56,197 nucleotides of DNA from Polynucleobacter sp. UB-Piko-W3 (GTDB lineage Bacteria; Pseudomonadota; Gammaproteobacteria; Burkholderiales; Burkholderiaceae), in NCBI RefSeq assembly GCF_018881635.1, contig NZ_JACVPY010000001.1, positions 1 to 56,197 of the forward strand, in the 5' to 3' direction. A program made the translations under genes and the position numbers. A model generated the notes under the pieces. That model saw only the letters and a list, made by a program, of their open reading frames with translations. It was not told the DNA's origin and did no database searches. Positions 22,133 through 31,907 of this stretch are shown here, one piece after another (positions within the stretch are counted from its first letter, which is position 1; the number at the start of each line of letters is the position of its first letter).

Positions 22133-23074
22133 ATGGCTCTATTTAAATCTCAGAAGTTAGCGCGGAAATCGATTGTAGATTCCAAAATACTGCTGGCTGG
22201 TCCAGTTAGAAATGTAGCGCACACGATTCAGAATGAGGTTGAAACCCTAGTAGCAAGTCTTGGCAACTTTAAAGAGATTTATTGCTTTGTGGTTGAGAGC
22301 GATTCTAGTGATGATACCCTGAAAAAATTAGAAGAACTACAGGGTGTCATTAGAAACTTTTCTTATGTGAGTGCGGGTAATTTGAGTGAAAAGTACCGCC
22401 GGCGTACCGATAGAATTGCCCTGTGTAGAAATCTCATTATTGATGAGGTTGCAAAAAATCCGCTTTTTGCAGATATTGACTATATTGCCATGGCTGATTT
22501 AGATGGTATGAATGGCTTGGTCACCCCGGCAAAGATTGCGCAATGCTGGGAGGTGGATGAGCCATGGGATGTCATTACCGCTAATCAGCTGGGCGAATAT
22601 TACGATATCTGGGGATTAAGCCATCCCTATTGGAATCCAATAGATTGTTGGGAGCAAAAGCGCCAACTGGAAAATATTCTCGGCAATGATATGGCTCAAG
22701 ATATTGCGGTGACCTGTAAGCAATCTCCAATAGATCCACGAGCAGACCTGATAGAGGTAGACTCAGCTTTTGGCGGCCTGGGTATTTATAGGCGCGAGGC
22801 TTTTCTAGCAGGTCGATATGCTGGGACAGATGATTTAGCTGGTGGCATTGATGTGGCTGATCACACGCCATATCACAGAGAGTTACGCCAAAAAGGCTTT
22901 CGTATTTTTATCAACCCCGCCTTAATTAATTGCGATAAGTCTACACGCGATATTGCCGAAGGCGCTCCCATACCCAAGGCTAGCGGCGCATTAAAATTAT
23001 TAAAGAAGCTAGGAATTTTATTATTTGGTAAGAAGCGATTTAATAAGTATCTGCAAATGATGCAGACTCCTTAA
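22133..23074 (+). CDS. Putative glycosyltransferase (GT-A-like, weakly CAP59/GT69-like)
   Basis: This 313-residue protein begins with a basic stretch and then ILLAGPVRNVAHTIQNEV, FVVESDSSDDT, RIALCRNLIIDEV and YIAMADLDGMNG, a GT-A arrangement with a DxD motif. The pattern of an Arg-Asn pair before the DxD recalls the fungal CAP59/GT69 mannosyltransferases, but resemblance is limited. The segment SAFGGLGIYRREAF near residue 215 looks like an acceptor or catalytic loop. It starts only 7 bases from the divergent GT10 gene, so its promoter must lie inside that gene, and 24 bases before rfbB. Confidence 0.6.
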   Translation: MALFKSQKLARKSIVDSKILLAGPVRNVAHTIQNEVETLVASLGNFKEIYCFVVESDSSDDTLKKLEELQGVIRNFSYVSAGNLSEKYRRRTDRIALCRNLIIDEVAKNPLFADIDYIAMADLDGMNGLVTPAKIAQCWEVDEPWDVITANQLGEYYDIWGLSHPYWNPIDCWEQKRQLENILGNDMAQDIAVTCKQSPIDPRADLIEVDSAFGGLGIYRREAFLAGRYAGTDDLAGGIDVADHTPYHRELRQKGFRIFINPALINCDKSTRDIAEGAPIPKASGALKLLKKLGILLFGKKRFNKYLQMMQTP

Positions 23075-23098
23075 TCGCATATTTGATAGATCAAGAAC

Positions 23099-24154
23099 AT
23101 GATATTAGTGACTGGTGGTGCTGGATTTATTGGCGGTAACTTCGTGCTGGATTGGTTAGCCGATTCTAGCGAAGACATTGTTAATTTGGATAAGTTAACG
23201 TATGCCGGAAATTTAGCTACCCTGGACTCTTTAAAAAATGATCCGCGTCATATTTTTGTTCATGGCGATATTGGTGATAAAGAGTTAGTTACTAAATTAT
23301 TAAAAGAGTATCAACCGCGCGCCATCGTCAATTTTGCTGCTGAGAGCCATGTAGATCGCTCGATTCATGGGCCGGCCGAGTTTGTACAAACCAATATTAT
23401 GGGTACATTTAATTTATTAGAGTGTGCTCGTGAATATTGGAATAGTCTTGAGGATGTTGCTCAAGAAAAATTTCGCTTTCATCATGTTTCAACTGATGAG
23501 GTCTATGGTTCTCTATCTGCAAGCGATCCTGCATTTACTGAAACCAACCCTTATGAGCCTAATAGCCCATACTCTGCCTCCAAGGCAGCCTCTGATCACC
23601 TAGTTCGCGCCTGGTTTCATACTTACGACTTTCCAGTCGTGACAACCAATTGCTCTAATAACTATGGCCCTTACCACTTTCCTGAGAAATTAATTCCTTT
23701 GGTGATTCTCAATGCCTTAAATGGCAAGCCTTTACCTATCTATGGCGATGGTCAGCAGATTCGCGACTGGCTCTATGTAGGCGATCATTGCTCTGCAATT
23801 CGTGAAGTACTGGCCAAGGGAAAATTAGGTGAGACCTATAACATCGGCGGCTGGAATGAAAAAGCCAATATTGATGTTGTGAAAACGATTTGCCGCATTC
23901 TCGATGAATTAAAGCCTCGCTCAGATGGAAAGCCCTATGCTGAGCAAATTACTTTTGTAAAAGATCGCCCTGGCCATGATCGTCGTTATGCAATTGATGC
24001 GAGTAAAGTAGAGCGCGAACTTGGCTGGCGTCCTGCCGAAACATTTGATACCGGCATTCGTAAAACGGTGCAATGGTATCTAGATAATCCAGTTTGGATC
24101 GAGGGTGTAGTCAGCGGCTCTTATCGAGACTGGTTACAAAAGCAGTACAACTAG
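23099..24154 (+). CDS. rfbB: dTDP-glucose 4,6-dehydratase
   Basis: RfbB (RmlB) converts dTDP-glucose to dTDP-4-keto-6-deoxyglucose, the second step to dTDP-L-rhamnose. The 351-residue extended SDR enzyme has GGAGFIG at 6-12, STDEVYG at 131-137 (catalytic Thr-Asp-Glu) and YSASK at 158-162 (catalytic Tyr and Lys). [10 protein letters not shown] is also diagnostic. It is first in the coupled run rfbB-rfbD-rfbA-rfbC-waaC, with 17 bases before rfbD. Confidence 0.98.
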   Translation: MILVTGGAGFIGGNFVLDWLADSSEDIVNLDKLTYAGNLATLDSLKNDPRHIFVHGDIGDKELVTKLLKEYQPRAIVNFAAESHVDRSIHGPAEFVQTNIMGTFNLLECAREYWNSLEDVAQEKFRFHHVSTDEVYGSLSASDPAFTETNPYEPNSPYSASKAASDHLVRAWFHTYDFPVVTTNCSNNYGPYHFPEKLIPLVILNALNGKPLPIYGDGQQIRDWLYVGDHCSAIREVLAKGKLGETYNIGGWNEKANIDVVKTICRILDELKPRSDGKPYAEQITFVKDRPGHDRRYAIDASKVERELGWRPAETFDTGIRKTVQWYLDNPVWIEGVVSGSYRDWLQKQYN

Positions 24155-24171
24155 ATTCAATTAAAGAACGA

Positions 24172-25125
24172 ATGAATATCCTTATATTTGGCAAGGATGG
24201 TCAACTGGGAAAGGCATTTCAAAACCTTTTTCAGAAAGCGCCGCTAGCCTTCGAGATCAGCATTCAATATATTGGCCGCAATCAATGCGACTTAAGTAAT
24301 GCCGCAGCTTTAAGCGATCTCCTAAATTTGTCCAAGCCAGATCTCATCATTAATGCTGCTGCCTATACGGCTGTGGATAAGGCGGAGACTGAGCAAGACT
24401 TGGCATTTGCAATCAATGCTAAAGCGCCTGAGATGATGGCGCAATATGCCACAAAACACGGCAGCACTCTCCTGCATTACTCAACAGACTACGTATTTGA
24501 TGGTAGCAAAGATAGCCCCTATATTGAGAGCGATCCTCGCAAACCAATCAACATTTATGGCAAGAGTAAGGCTGCAGGCGAAGAAGCTATTGAAAAAGTT
24601 TTTGCCAATCGCTCCTCAGGTCAATACGCTATCTTTCGCACAAGCTGGGTATATGGTGATGGCGCCAACTTTATTCGCACCATTTTGCGTCTAGCCAAAG
24701 AGCGTGAGGATCTGAAAGTCATTTCTGACCAGTATGGCGTGCCAACGAATGCCGATTGGTTAGCCCAAGTTAGCTTAGACTTGGTTCTAGATTCACAGTT
24801 CAGGCTCAGAAAATTCACCTCAGGCATTTATCATGCGGTTCCCTCTGGGAAAACCAACTGGCATGAGCTGGCGGTATTAGCTGCGCAGGCAGCACTGGAT
24901 GCCAATATTGCTCTGAAGCTAAAACCACATGACATTGTGTCGATCCTAACTGCGCAATACCCAGTAGCAGCTCCTAGGCCAGCCAATTCATGTCTGGATA
25001 ACTCCAAATTGCGCCTAGCTTTAGAAGAGGGTGGCGATATGTCAAAATTGCAGCATTGGAACAAGGCTTGGACAACAGAAGTTCAGTCTTATGTTGCTGG
25101 TCTTGCAAGAGACGGACTTATTTAA
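24172..25125 (+). CDS. rfbD: dTDP-4-dehydrorhamnose reductase
   Basis: RfbD (RmlD) does the last step to dTDP-L-rhamnose using NAD(P)H. I start it at ATG 24172 (317 residues), where [13 protein letters not shown] gives the canonical N-terminus with the dinucleotide-binding loop at 7-13; the open frame reaching back to 24094 overlaps the coding end of rfbB. STDYVFDG lies at 104-111 and the catalytic Tyr129 and Lys133 in YGKSK. The gene is followed by rfbA after 11 bases. Confidence 0.97.
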   Translation: MNILIFGKDGQLGKAFQNLFQKAPLAFEISIQYIGRNQCDLSNAAALSDLLNLSKPDLIINAAAYTAVDKAETEQDLAFAINAKAPEMMAQYATKHGSTLLHYSTDYVFDGSKDSPYIESDPRKPINIYGKSKAAGEEAIEKVFANRSSGQYAIFRTSWVYGDGANFIRTILRLAKEREDLKVISDQYGVPTNADWLAQVSLDLVLDSQFRLRKFTSGIYHAVPSGKTNWHELAVLAAQAALDANIALKLKPHDIVSILTAQYPVAAPRPANSCLDNSKLRLALEEGGDMSKLQHWNKAWTTEVQSYVAGLARDGLI

Positions 25126-25136
25126 GGGTTAAATGT

Positions 25137-26063
25137 ATGGCAGTAAATCGGAAAGGCATTATTTTGGCAGGTGGATCGGGCACACGTTTATATCCGGTTA
25201 CCCAAGCGGTTTCAAAGCAACTCATGCCTGTCTACGACAAGCCTATGGTCTACTATCCTTTAAGTACTTTGATGCTCGCTGGCATTCGCGACATTTTGTT
25301 GATTTCTACGCCACATGACACCCCTCGATTCTCTGAGTTACTTGGTGATGGCTCGCAGTGGGGCCTTAATATTGAATACCGTGTACAGCCTTCCCCCGAT
25401 GGTTTGGCGCAAGCGTTTACCTTAGGCAAAAACTTTGTTGGCAATAAGCCAAGCGCTTTAGTGCTCGGTGACAATATTTTTTATGGACATGAGCTAGTAG
25501 ATCAGCTCTATAGTGCAAATGATAGAAGCACTGGCGCCACTGTGTTTGCCTATCACGTGAATGATCCAGAGCGCTATGGTGTTGTAGAGTTTGATAAAGC
25601 TTACAAAGCACTTTCGATTGAAGAAAAGCCTAAGCAGCCTAGAAGCAATTACGCAGTGACTGGCTTATATTTTTATGACAATCAAGTATGTGATATCGCA
25701 GCCTCGATTAAGCCGAGTGCTCGTGGCGAGCTTGAAATCACTGATATCAATCGGGCTTACTTGGCAAAAAATGAACTCAGTGTAGAAATTATGGGTCGCG
25801 GTTTTGCTTGGCTCGATACCGGCACGCATGATTCATTATTAGATGCAGCTGGATTTATTGCCACCTTGCAAAAGCGCCAAGGTTTGATGGTGGCTTGTCC
25901 TGAAGAAATCGCCTATCGTCAGGGCTGGATTAGTGCCGAAGTAGTACAAAAAGTTGCCGCTCAATTAAGTAAGAATAGCTACGGTCAGTACTTGAATAAA
26001 ATTTTGAATGAGCTCAACAGTTCTGCCCAACCCATTTCCTTATCTGCAAAGAAGGCGGGTTAA
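25137..26063 (+). CDS. rfbA: Glucose-1-phosphate thymidylyltransferase
   Basis: RfbA (RmlA) joins glucose-1-phosphate and dTTP, the first step of dTDP-rhamnose synthesis. The start is ATG 25137 with AAGGG at 25124-25128 (308 residues); upstream extension to 25056 would run through the rfbD end. GGSGTRLYP lies at 12-20, then [26 protein letters not shown], and SIEEKPKQP. The stop overlaps the rfbC start by one base (TAATG). Confidence 0.98.
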   Translation: MAVNRKGIILAGGSGTRLYPVTQAVSKQLMPVYDKPMVYYPLSTLMLAGIRDILLISTPHDTPRFSELLGDGSQWGLNIEYRVQPSPDGLAQAFTLGKNFVGNKPSALVLGDNIFYGHELVDQLYSANDRSTGATVFAYHVNDPERYGVVEFDKAYKALSIEEKPKQPRSNYAVTGLYFYDNQVCDIAASIKPSARGELEITDINRAYLAKNELSVEIMGRGFAWLDTGTHDSLLDAAGFIATLQKRQGLMVACPEEIAYRQGWISAEVVQKVAAQLSKNSYGQYLNKILNELNSSAQPISLSAKKAG

Positions 26064-26629
26064 TGACTGCAAACGCTAAGCTGCAGGTAACGCCTACGGC
26101 GATTCATGATGTATTAGTCATTGAGCCAAAAGTATTCGGTGATGAACGTGGCTGGTTTACAGAATCTTTTAATGCAGGGGATTTTTCAGCTGCCACAGGC
26201 TTAGACGTCGAGTTTGTCCAAGACAATCATTCATTCTCCCGCCAATGGACTTTGCGTGGCCTGCATTATCAGTTAGAAAACATTCAAGGCAAGTTAGTGA
26301 GAGTGGTAGCAGGAAGTGTTTTTGATGTGGTGGTCGATATTCGTCAAGATTCGCCAACGTATGGCAAGTGGGTAGGTATTGAGCTAAGCGCTGAAAATCA
26401 TCAGCAATTGTGGATTCCACCAAAGCTGGCTCACGGCTTTTTAGTGCTTTCAGAAACTGCTGAGTTTTTATACAAAACAACGAATTACTATCATCCGCAA
26501 AGTGAAGCCTGTCTTGCTTGGAATGATTCAACTGTAGGGGTGAAGTGGCCTTTACCAGCAGGTATTGCGCCTAATATGAATGCCAAAGATTTGGCTGGCC
26601 TCTCTTGGGAAAAAACGCCAAAGTTTTAA
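26063..26629 (+). CDS. rfbC: dTDP-4-dehydrorhamnose 3,5-epimerase
   Basis: RfbC (RmlC) epimerises dTDP-4-keto-6-deoxyglucose at C3 and C5. The 188-residue cupin has FGDERGWFTESF near residue 25, VQDNHSFSRQWTLRGLHYQ with catalytic His68, and LWIPPKLAHGFLVLSE. All four rhamnose genes are therefore present and intact. One-base overlaps (TAATG) on both sides couple it to rfbA and waaC. Confidence 0.98.
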   Translation: MTANAKLQVTPTAIHDVLVIEPKVFGDERGWFTESFNAGDFSAATGLDVEFVQDNHSFSRQWTLRGLHYQLENIQGKLVRVVAGSVFDVVVDIRQDSPTYGKWVGIELSAENHQQLWIPPKLAHGFLVLSETAEFLYKTTNYYHPQSEACLAWNDSTVGVKWPLPAGIAPNMNAKDLAGLSWEKTPKF

Positions 26630-27663
26630 TGGCTATTCAGAGCTCATCTCCCAAAATATTGTTGGTAAAGCTATCCTCGCTCGGGGATATTCTGCACAAT
26701 TTGCCGCTAGTTTGGGATTTGCGTGCCCGTTTACCGAATGCTCAAATTGATTGGGTTGTAGAGGAGGGCTATGTACATCTTCTGGAGCCTCTATTAAGCA
26801 GAGAGGGTTTTAAAGGTATTGATCACATCATTCCTTTTGGCTTACGTCGTTGGAAAAAAAAGATTTTTAGCCGCAACTCTTGGAAGGAGCTCTTTGCTTT
26901 TAAAAAGCGCCTTCAAGATTCTTCATACGACATCGTGATTGAAACTCAAGGCTTGCTGAAATCTGCCTTAGTCTGTTTTCTGGCAAGGAAAAATCCTGAT
27001 GCCGTTATTGCGGGCTTAGCAAATGCAACCCAGTACTCTGGCTATGAGCCCCTCGCCAGATTATTTTATAAGCAGTGTGTTCAGGTTCCCATTGATTGCC
27101 ACGCGGTTGATCGTTCCCGCTGGGTGATGTGCTCCGCATTGAATTGGCCGCTAGTGGGAAGATCCACAACCCCTCAGTTTTATCCGCAAAAATTTATAAA
27201 TAGTTTGCCTGAAAAGATTCTGCCGGGATTACAAAAGCCCTATGTACTGTGTTTTCATTCCACTGCTAGAGAAGCAAAGCGCTGGGCTAATGAGAACTGG
27301 GTTACTTTAGGAAAAGAGCTATCTCAGCGTGGATATCATCCAGTTTTTCCTTGGGGTAGCCCGTCTGAAAAATTAATTAGTACTCAGTTGGCTAGTCAAA
27401 TTCCTGGCGCAATAGTTCCCCCTGCATTTTCAATTGAAGAGGCGTTTTCAGTGATTGCGGGCGCAGCACTGACTGTGGGTGTCGATACTGGCCTAACTCA
27501 TCTAGCTGCAGTTTTAGGTAAGCCTACGGTAGAAATTTATTGTGACTCACCTCGATGGAAAACTGAGGGCTATTGGTCAGAATCTATTCGCAATGTGGGG
27601 GATATTCAAGCGTCACCCAATGTAGCAGAGGTTATTAAGGCTTCTTTCGAACTCTTAGCGTAG
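26629..27663 (+). CDS. waaC: Lipopolysaccharide heptosyltransferase I
   Basis: WaaC adds the first heptose to Kdo in the LPS inner core. The start at ATG 26629 overlaps the rfbC stop (TAATG) and gives 344 residues. The GT9 signature is clear: ILLVKLSSLGDILHNLPLV at the N-terminus, WVVEEGYVHLL, and GVDTGLTHLAAVLGKPTVEI near the C-terminus, with the conserved Asp. Being coupled to the rhamnose genes suggests joint control of core and O-chain precursors. The last 9 bases overlap the tolC-family gene on the other strand. Confidence 0.95.
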   Translation: MAIQSSSPKILLVKLSSLGDILHNLPLVWDLRARLPNAQIDWVVEEGYVHLLEPLLSREGFKGIDHIIPFGLRRWKKKIFSRNSWKELFAFKKRLQDSSYDIVIETQGLLKSALVCFLARKNPDAVIAGLANATQYSGYEPLARLFYKQCVQVPIDCHAVDRSRWVMCSALNWPLVGRSTTPQFYPQKFINSLPEKILPGLQKPYVLCFHSTAREAKRWANENWVTLGKELSQRGYHPVFPWGSPSEKLISTQLASQIPGAIVPPAFSIEEAFSVIAGAALTVGVDTGLTHLAAVLGKPTVEIYCDSPRWKTEGYWSESIRNVGDIQASPNVAEVIKASFELLA

Positions 27664-29280
27664 CAGGCTATTAATCGCAATCAGATCTTCGTCAGTTAAT
27701 GCTGCTGCATGTGCTTTGAGCTTAACCGCATTCAGGATGGTGTTGTAACGGGCTTGCTGAAGCTGTGATCTAGTGGTGATGAGGGTATCTAAAGCAATCA
27801 AAACATCAATATTGATTAAGGTACCCACCTGAAATCCAAGCTTGCTAGATTCTAGGGCAGAGCTAGATGAGCGCTCCGCTGCCTCGAATGCTTTGACGCT
27901 CGCTAAGCCACCATAAAAGCCTGTAAATGCCGTGCGCGTGCTTTGAGCAGCTGTACGCCGTGCATTGTCATAGTTCGCCTTTGCTTGATCCACCAGCGCA
28001 GCATTTTGACGAATCACTGAGCTACTAAATCCGCCAGATACCAGTGGAATAGTCATTTGTAAGGCAACAGTATTGTTGTAGATATTCGTGTTTGCTGGGG
28101 AGTAGCTATTCGGCGTTCCATTTGAAGTGTTATAGCCACTTGTGCCCACAAAGTTTACCGAAGGATAATTGAGCGCCTGCGCTGCTCTGAAAGTGCTCTC
28201 AGCTAAATTGACAGTGAGCTGTCCAGCTATGACGTTAAAGTTTGCAGCTTCAGCTTGATTAATCCAATCATCTAAAGTTTGCCCTGGAGGTAGTTGTGGA
28301 TTAACGGACTCAGCAATCGGAATACCCTTGGCATCTTTATTTTTAGAGCGAGGATCCTTTAGAACGCCATCAATTTTTGCTTCCTTCAACAGAGGCTTCA
28401 GAGGGCCCACTGGACGCCCCGTTAATTGCTCTAAGACTCCACGCTTCACGATCAGATCTGCTTGTGCAGCAATTTCTTGCGAGTTAGCCAGATCCAAGGC
28501 GGCCTGCGCTGTATTGACATCAACAATAGTAGCAAGTCCAGCATCAAACTTTGCTTGGGCAATATCGAGTTGCTGCTTGATCAAACCTTTTTTATTGCGA
28601 TATAGCTCAACATTGTCTTGGCTAGTGAGTGCATCAAAGTAAGCTTGCGAAACCCGAATGATTAAATCTTGCTGCGCTAAATAAAAGCGCATGTCTGCAA
28701 TTTTGGTATTGAGGTCGCCTTGCTTGAAGGCTTCAAGGGCGCTAACGTTAAATACGGGTTGCGTTAAGGTGACGGTATAACTCTTTTGATCAAATACGCG
28801 TGAGTTACCCGGCGAGTTAGATACCGTCGTGGGACCAGCCCCATGTTGGTAATAACGAGTGCCGGTAGGAGTTGCATTAGCCTGAGGCAGCAACAGCGAA
28901 AGACCTTGCCAATAAAGCTCTTTGCTAGCTTGATAGTTAAAGCGAGCTGCATTTAACAATGGATCACTGAAAGCGGCCTCTTGGTAAAGCTGAATTAAAT
29001 CGACCAACTGTCCTTTGACATCACTAGCTTTATTACCTGTCACATTTGAGGGTGCCGACGCGCTTGGTAGCGCTGCCTTTGTTGGAGGCATCACAAACTG
29101 TGGCGGTTGCTCTAGGCCAATGAGGGTAGAAGTGCTTATTGGAGTTGGTAATGCAGGTCTTGTGGCTTCTTTTGGGCTTTGGGCAGAAACGCTGGTGGAC
29201 CAAGAAATGAAGCCGAGCGTCTGGCTCAGGATTAAACCAATTGTGGTTATCTGAAAGCGTTTAAAGCGGGCTTTTGTCAT
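27655..29280 (-). CDS. TolC-family outer membrane efflux protein
   Basis: This is a trimeric outer-membrane channel protein for type I secretion or drug efflux. A signal peptide is predicted at residues 1-33 (cleavage near SVSA-QS). The 541-residue chain then has a Pro- and Ala-rich stretch of about 60 residues before the TolC repeats. The two structural repeats are seen as YQEAAFSDPLLNAARFNYQASKE and later FNVIAGQLTVNLAESTFRAAQ, with long helical regions. TolC-like proteins partner with HlyD adaptors; a HlyD gene lies 19 kb away at 48739. Annotation as tolC itself would be tentative. Confidence 0.9.
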   Translation of the reverse strand: MTKARFKRFQITTIGLILSQTLGFISWSTSVSAQSPKEATRPALPTPISTSTLIGLEQPPQFVMPPTKAALPSASAPSNVTGNKASDVKGQLVDLIQLYQEAAFSDPLLNAARFNYQASKELYWQGLSLLLPQANATPTGTRYYQHGAGPTTVSNSPGNSRVFDQKSYTVTLTQPVFNVSALEAFKQGDLNTKIADMRFYLAQQDLIIRVSQAYFDALTSQDNVELYRNKKGLIKQQLDIAQAKFDAGLATIVDVNTAQAALDLANSQEIAAQADLIVKRGVLEQLTGRPVGPLKPLLKEAKIDGVLKDPRSKNKDAKGIPIAESVNPQLPPGQTLDDWINQAEAANFNVIAGQLTVNLAESTFRAAQALNYPSVNFVGTSGYNTSNGTPNSYSPANTNIYNNTVALQMTIPLVSGGFSSSVIRQNAALVDQAKANYDNARRTAAQSTRTAFTGFYGGLASVKAFEAAERSSSSALESSKLGFQVGTLINIDVLIALDTLITTRSQLQQARYNTILNAVKLKAHAAALTDEDLIAINSLLR

Positions 29281-29400
29281 CTAATTCGGATACTGTTCAA
29301 TATGCCATGCAGTTTAAGGCTAATTTATCAAGAATGCCTGTTTAGGGGGCTATTTTGCCAAATACTCAAAGATTTATAGGGATGCCTATAAAATTTGCCT

Positions 29401-30246
29401 ATGGATCTATTTTTGTTACTTAAGGCAGTCATTCTGGGGGTGGTAGAGGGTGTAACTGAATTTTTGCCGATCTCCAGTACTGGCCACCTCATTTTGGTCG
29501 GCGACTTATTAAATTTTAATGATGAACGGGGCAAGGCCTTTGAAGTCATTATTCAGTTTGGCGCAATTTTGGCTGTCTGCTGGGAGTTTCGGGAAAAGCT
29601 TCTCAAGGTTGCCCTATCTTTTACCAGTAGCCCAAATTCTCGTCGTTTTGTCTTAAATCTTCTAATTGCCTCTATTCCCGCAATGGGCTTGGCACTTTTA
29701 TTTGGTAAATATATTAAAGAAGTTCTTTTTGCGCCTATTCCAGTTGCCAGTGCCTTCATTGTTGGTGGCCTCATTATTTTTTGGGCAGAGCGTCGTCAAG
29801 AAAGAGCGAGTTTGGCAAAGAGTCATATTCATTCGGTAGATGATCTTTCGCCATTAGATGCATTCAAGGTAGGATTGGCGCAGTGTGCTGCTTTAATTCC
29901 TGGCACTTCGCGATCAGGCGCCACTATTATCGGCGGGATGTTATTTGGTCTGCCACGCACGGTAGCAACTGAATTCTCTTTCTTCTTGGCCATCCCTGTG
30001 ATTGGTGGTGCAACGGCTTATGAGTTATTAAAACTTTGGAAAAATCCCGTAGCGATCTCCGGTGAATTTAGTCTTGCCATTGCCGTTGGTTTTATATCAG
30101 CCTTCATTTCTGCATTTATATGCGTGCGCTGGTTAATTCATTATGTCGCTCACCATAATTTCGTTCCATTTGCGTGGTACCGCATTGCCTTCGGACTTTT
30201 AGTGTTAATTACCGCCTATAGTGGTTTGATCGCCTGGTCGCACTGA
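29401..30246 (+). CDS. uppP: Undecaprenyl-diphosphatase
   Basis: UppP (BacA) dephosphorylates undecaprenyl diphosphate, recycling the lipid carrier for peptidoglycan and O-antigen. It is a multi-pass membrane protein of 281 residues from ATG 29401; an in-frame TTG lies at 29395. The signatures are [16 protein letters not shown] at about 15-30 and [10 protein letters not shown] at 166-175, which contain the catalytic Glu, Ser and Arg residues. The carrier supply links to the polysaccharide genes on both sides. Confidence 0.97.
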   Translation: MDLFLLLKAVILGVVEGVTEFLPISSTGHLILVGDLLNFNDERGKAFEVIIQFGAILAVCWEFREKLLKVALSFTSSPNSRRFVLNLLIASIPAMGLALLFGKYIKEVLFAPIPVASAFIVGGLIIFWAERRQERASLAKSHIHSVDDLSPLDAFKVGLAQCAALIPGTSRSGATIIGGMLFGLPRTVATEFSFFLAIPVIGGATAYELLKLWKNPVAISGEFSLAIAVGFISAFISAFICVRWLIHYVAHHNFVPFAWYRIAFGLLVLITAYSGLIAWSH

Positions 30247-30289
30247 TGGACAGATTTAAGAAAACAATAAGAGAAAGTTAGTCACCTAT

Positions 30290-30748
30290 ATGGATGTATC
30301 AATTGATGCGATTACCAATAATATTCAGCTGGCATTGGCACCTGTTTTTTTATTAACCGCAGTAGCCACCCTGATTAATGCAATCTCAACTCGCCTTGCT
30401 CGATCTGTCGATCGCATGCGCAACATTCAAGAAGCAATTCATCGAGGCAATATCAAGGATGAAGAAACTATCCGGTACATGCACAAAGAAGCCAACGAAG
30501 CTAAGACGCGCGGCCGTTTATGTACAGCAGCTATTTTCTTTAACGTGCTCAGTGGGATTTTCATCTCCCTAACTGTATTAGAGCTTTTTTTCTTTCAGGC
30601 TGGTGCAGTGCGCTCTTTGCAGGCAACCTATGTCATTTGGACCTTTGTCTTGGGTCTGATATCCTTTATGACATCTTTATCGATTGTGCTCGCCGAAGTG
30701 GTTTATGCATACCGCTCGGCCGGCTGGAATTCTCCTAAACATTATTAA
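30290..30748 (+). CDS. DUF2721 family membrane protein
   Basis: This 152-residue protein has an N-terminal helix, LALAPVFLLTAVATLINAIS, followed by TRLARSVDRMRNIQ and two further hydrophobic helices (residues about 82-103 and 112-135). This is the DUF2721 pattern. The function is unknown. It lies 43 bases after uppP and 36 before the UDP-glucuronate decarboxylase gene, all on one strand, so may be cotranscribed. Confidence 0.85.
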   Translation: MDVSIDAITNNIQLALAPVFLLTAVATLINAISTRLARSVDRMRNIQEAIHRGNIKDEETIRYMHKEANEAKTRGRLCTAAIFFNVLSGIFISLTVLELFFFQAGAVRSLQATYVIWTFVLGLISFMTSLSIVLAEVVYAYRSAGWNSPKHY

Positions 30749-30784
30749 TTTCAATACCAACTCTTCGTTTAAAAAAGTTTAACT

Positions 30785-31720
30785 ATGAATAAAATCCTAA
30801 TCACTGGTGGCGCTGGTTTCTTAGGCTCTCATCTAACTGAGAAGCTTCTCAAAGAAGGTAATGATGTTTTGGTGGTAGATAACTATTTCACTGGCACAAA
30901 AGAGAACTTAGCGCATTTATTGCCTAATCCCCGTTTAGAGCTCATGCGCCATGATGTGACTTTCCCGCTTTATGTAGAAACCAATCAGATCTATAACTTG
31001 GCTTGCCCAGCCTCCCCGGTGCACTATCAATATGATCCAGTGCAAACTACCAAGACCAGTGTGCATGGCGCCATCAATATGCTCGGCCTTGCTAAAAGAA
31101 CCCGGGCTCGCATTCTGCAAGCCTCTACGAGCGAAGTGTATGGTGATCCAGAGGTCCATCCTCAGCCAGAGGAGTATTGGGGCAAAGTAAACCCAATTGG
31201 CATTCGCTCATGCTATGACGAAGGTAAGCGCTGCGCTGAAACCCTCTTTTTTGATTACAACCGTCAGCACAACTTAGATATCAAAGTCGTGCGTATCTTT
31301 AATACCTATGGCCCCCGTATGCACCCCAATGATGGCCGGGTTGTGAGTAACTTCATTGTTCAGGCTTTACAAGGCAAAGACATCACCATTTATGGCGATG
31401 GCCAGCAGACCCGAAGCTTTTGCTATGTCGATGACTTAATTGATGCCATGGTGAAGATGATGAACTCAGAGCAAGGATTTACGGGCCCAGTTAATATTGG
31501 CAACCCTGGTGAGTTCACCATGCTCCAATTAGCAGAAACTGTGCTCAAGCTTTCCGGTAGTAAATCAAAAATCATTCATCAGCCATTACCTTCCGATGAT
31601 CCGAAGCAGCGTCAACCCAATATCGAGCTAGCTAAGGCAAAACTGGGATGGCAGCCTAAGGTTAATCTAGAGGATGGCCTGAAAGAGACGATTGCTTACT
31701 TTAGGAAGGTCGTAGCTTAA
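30785..31720 (+). CDS. uxs: UDP-glucuronate decarboxylase (UDP-xylose synthase)
   Basis: Uxs converts UDP-glucuronic acid to UDP-xylose with tightly bound NAD. The 311-residue SDR has GGAGFLG at 8-14, [18 protein letters not shown] at about 71-88, [14 protein letters not shown] at about 114-127, and Tyr144/Lys148 in SCYDEGKR. This set distinguishes Uxs from epimerases. UDP-glucose dehydrogenase (ugd), which makes its substrate, is not in the window. A pentose may therefore be part of the polysaccharide (inference). Confidence 0.95.
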   Translation: MNKILITGGAGFLGSHLTEKLLKEGNDVLVVDNYFTGTKENLAHLLPNPRLELMRHDVTFPLYVETNQIYNLACPASPVHYQYDPVQTTKTSVHGAINMLGLAKRTRARILQASTSEVYGDPEVHPQPEEYWGKVNPIGIRSCYDEGKRCAETLFFDYNRQHNLDIKVVRIFNTYGPRMHPNDGRVVSNFIVQALQGKDITIYGDGQQTRSFCYVDDLIDAMVKMMNSEQGFTGPVNIGNPGEFTMLQLAETVLKLSGSKSKIIHQPLPSDDPKQRQPNIELAKAKLGWQPKVNLEDGLKETIAYFRKVVA

Positions 31721-31854
31721 GTCTATTACGGAGATTTTATTCATCTGAAGAATTGTATGGAGGCATTGGCGGTAAAAATATCGAATGAGTTTTTGAAAAT
31801 GATATTTACCTATTAGTGCCTATGAATAAATTTAAATATTCATCATAGTTATCG

Positions 31855-31882
31855 TTTACACTAAATTAGCCTGCTGTAAAAT
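31855..31882 (+). promoter_or_regulatory. Possible sigma-70 type promoter for the wzm-wzt operon
   Basis: TTTACA (31855-31860) and TAAAAT (31877-31882) are separated by 16 bases, a workable -35/-10 pair, 25 bases before the wzm start. It lies in a 187-base AT-rich gap after uxs, where a start of a new transcription unit is plausible. This is by eye; many AT-rich stretches give similar matches. Confidence 0.35.
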
Positions 31883-31907
31883 ATGACGAAAATTTAATTA
31901 ATAGATT

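Noticed and set aside
24094..24171. Longer N-terminus for rfbD
   Set aside because: It would overlap the rfbB coding end, and the conserved N-terminus begins at the ATG at 24172.
26169..26531. 120-codon minus-strand frame inside rfbC
   Set aside because: Fully within rfbC, whose catalytic motifs fix the plus strand as coding.
26605..26628. Longer N-terminus for waaC
   Set aside because: The ATG at 26629 overlaps the rfbC stop in a TAATG and begins the conserved domain.
28328..28642. 104-codon plus-strand frame inside the TolC-family gene
   Set aside because: Antisense shadow of a confident gene with no start context.
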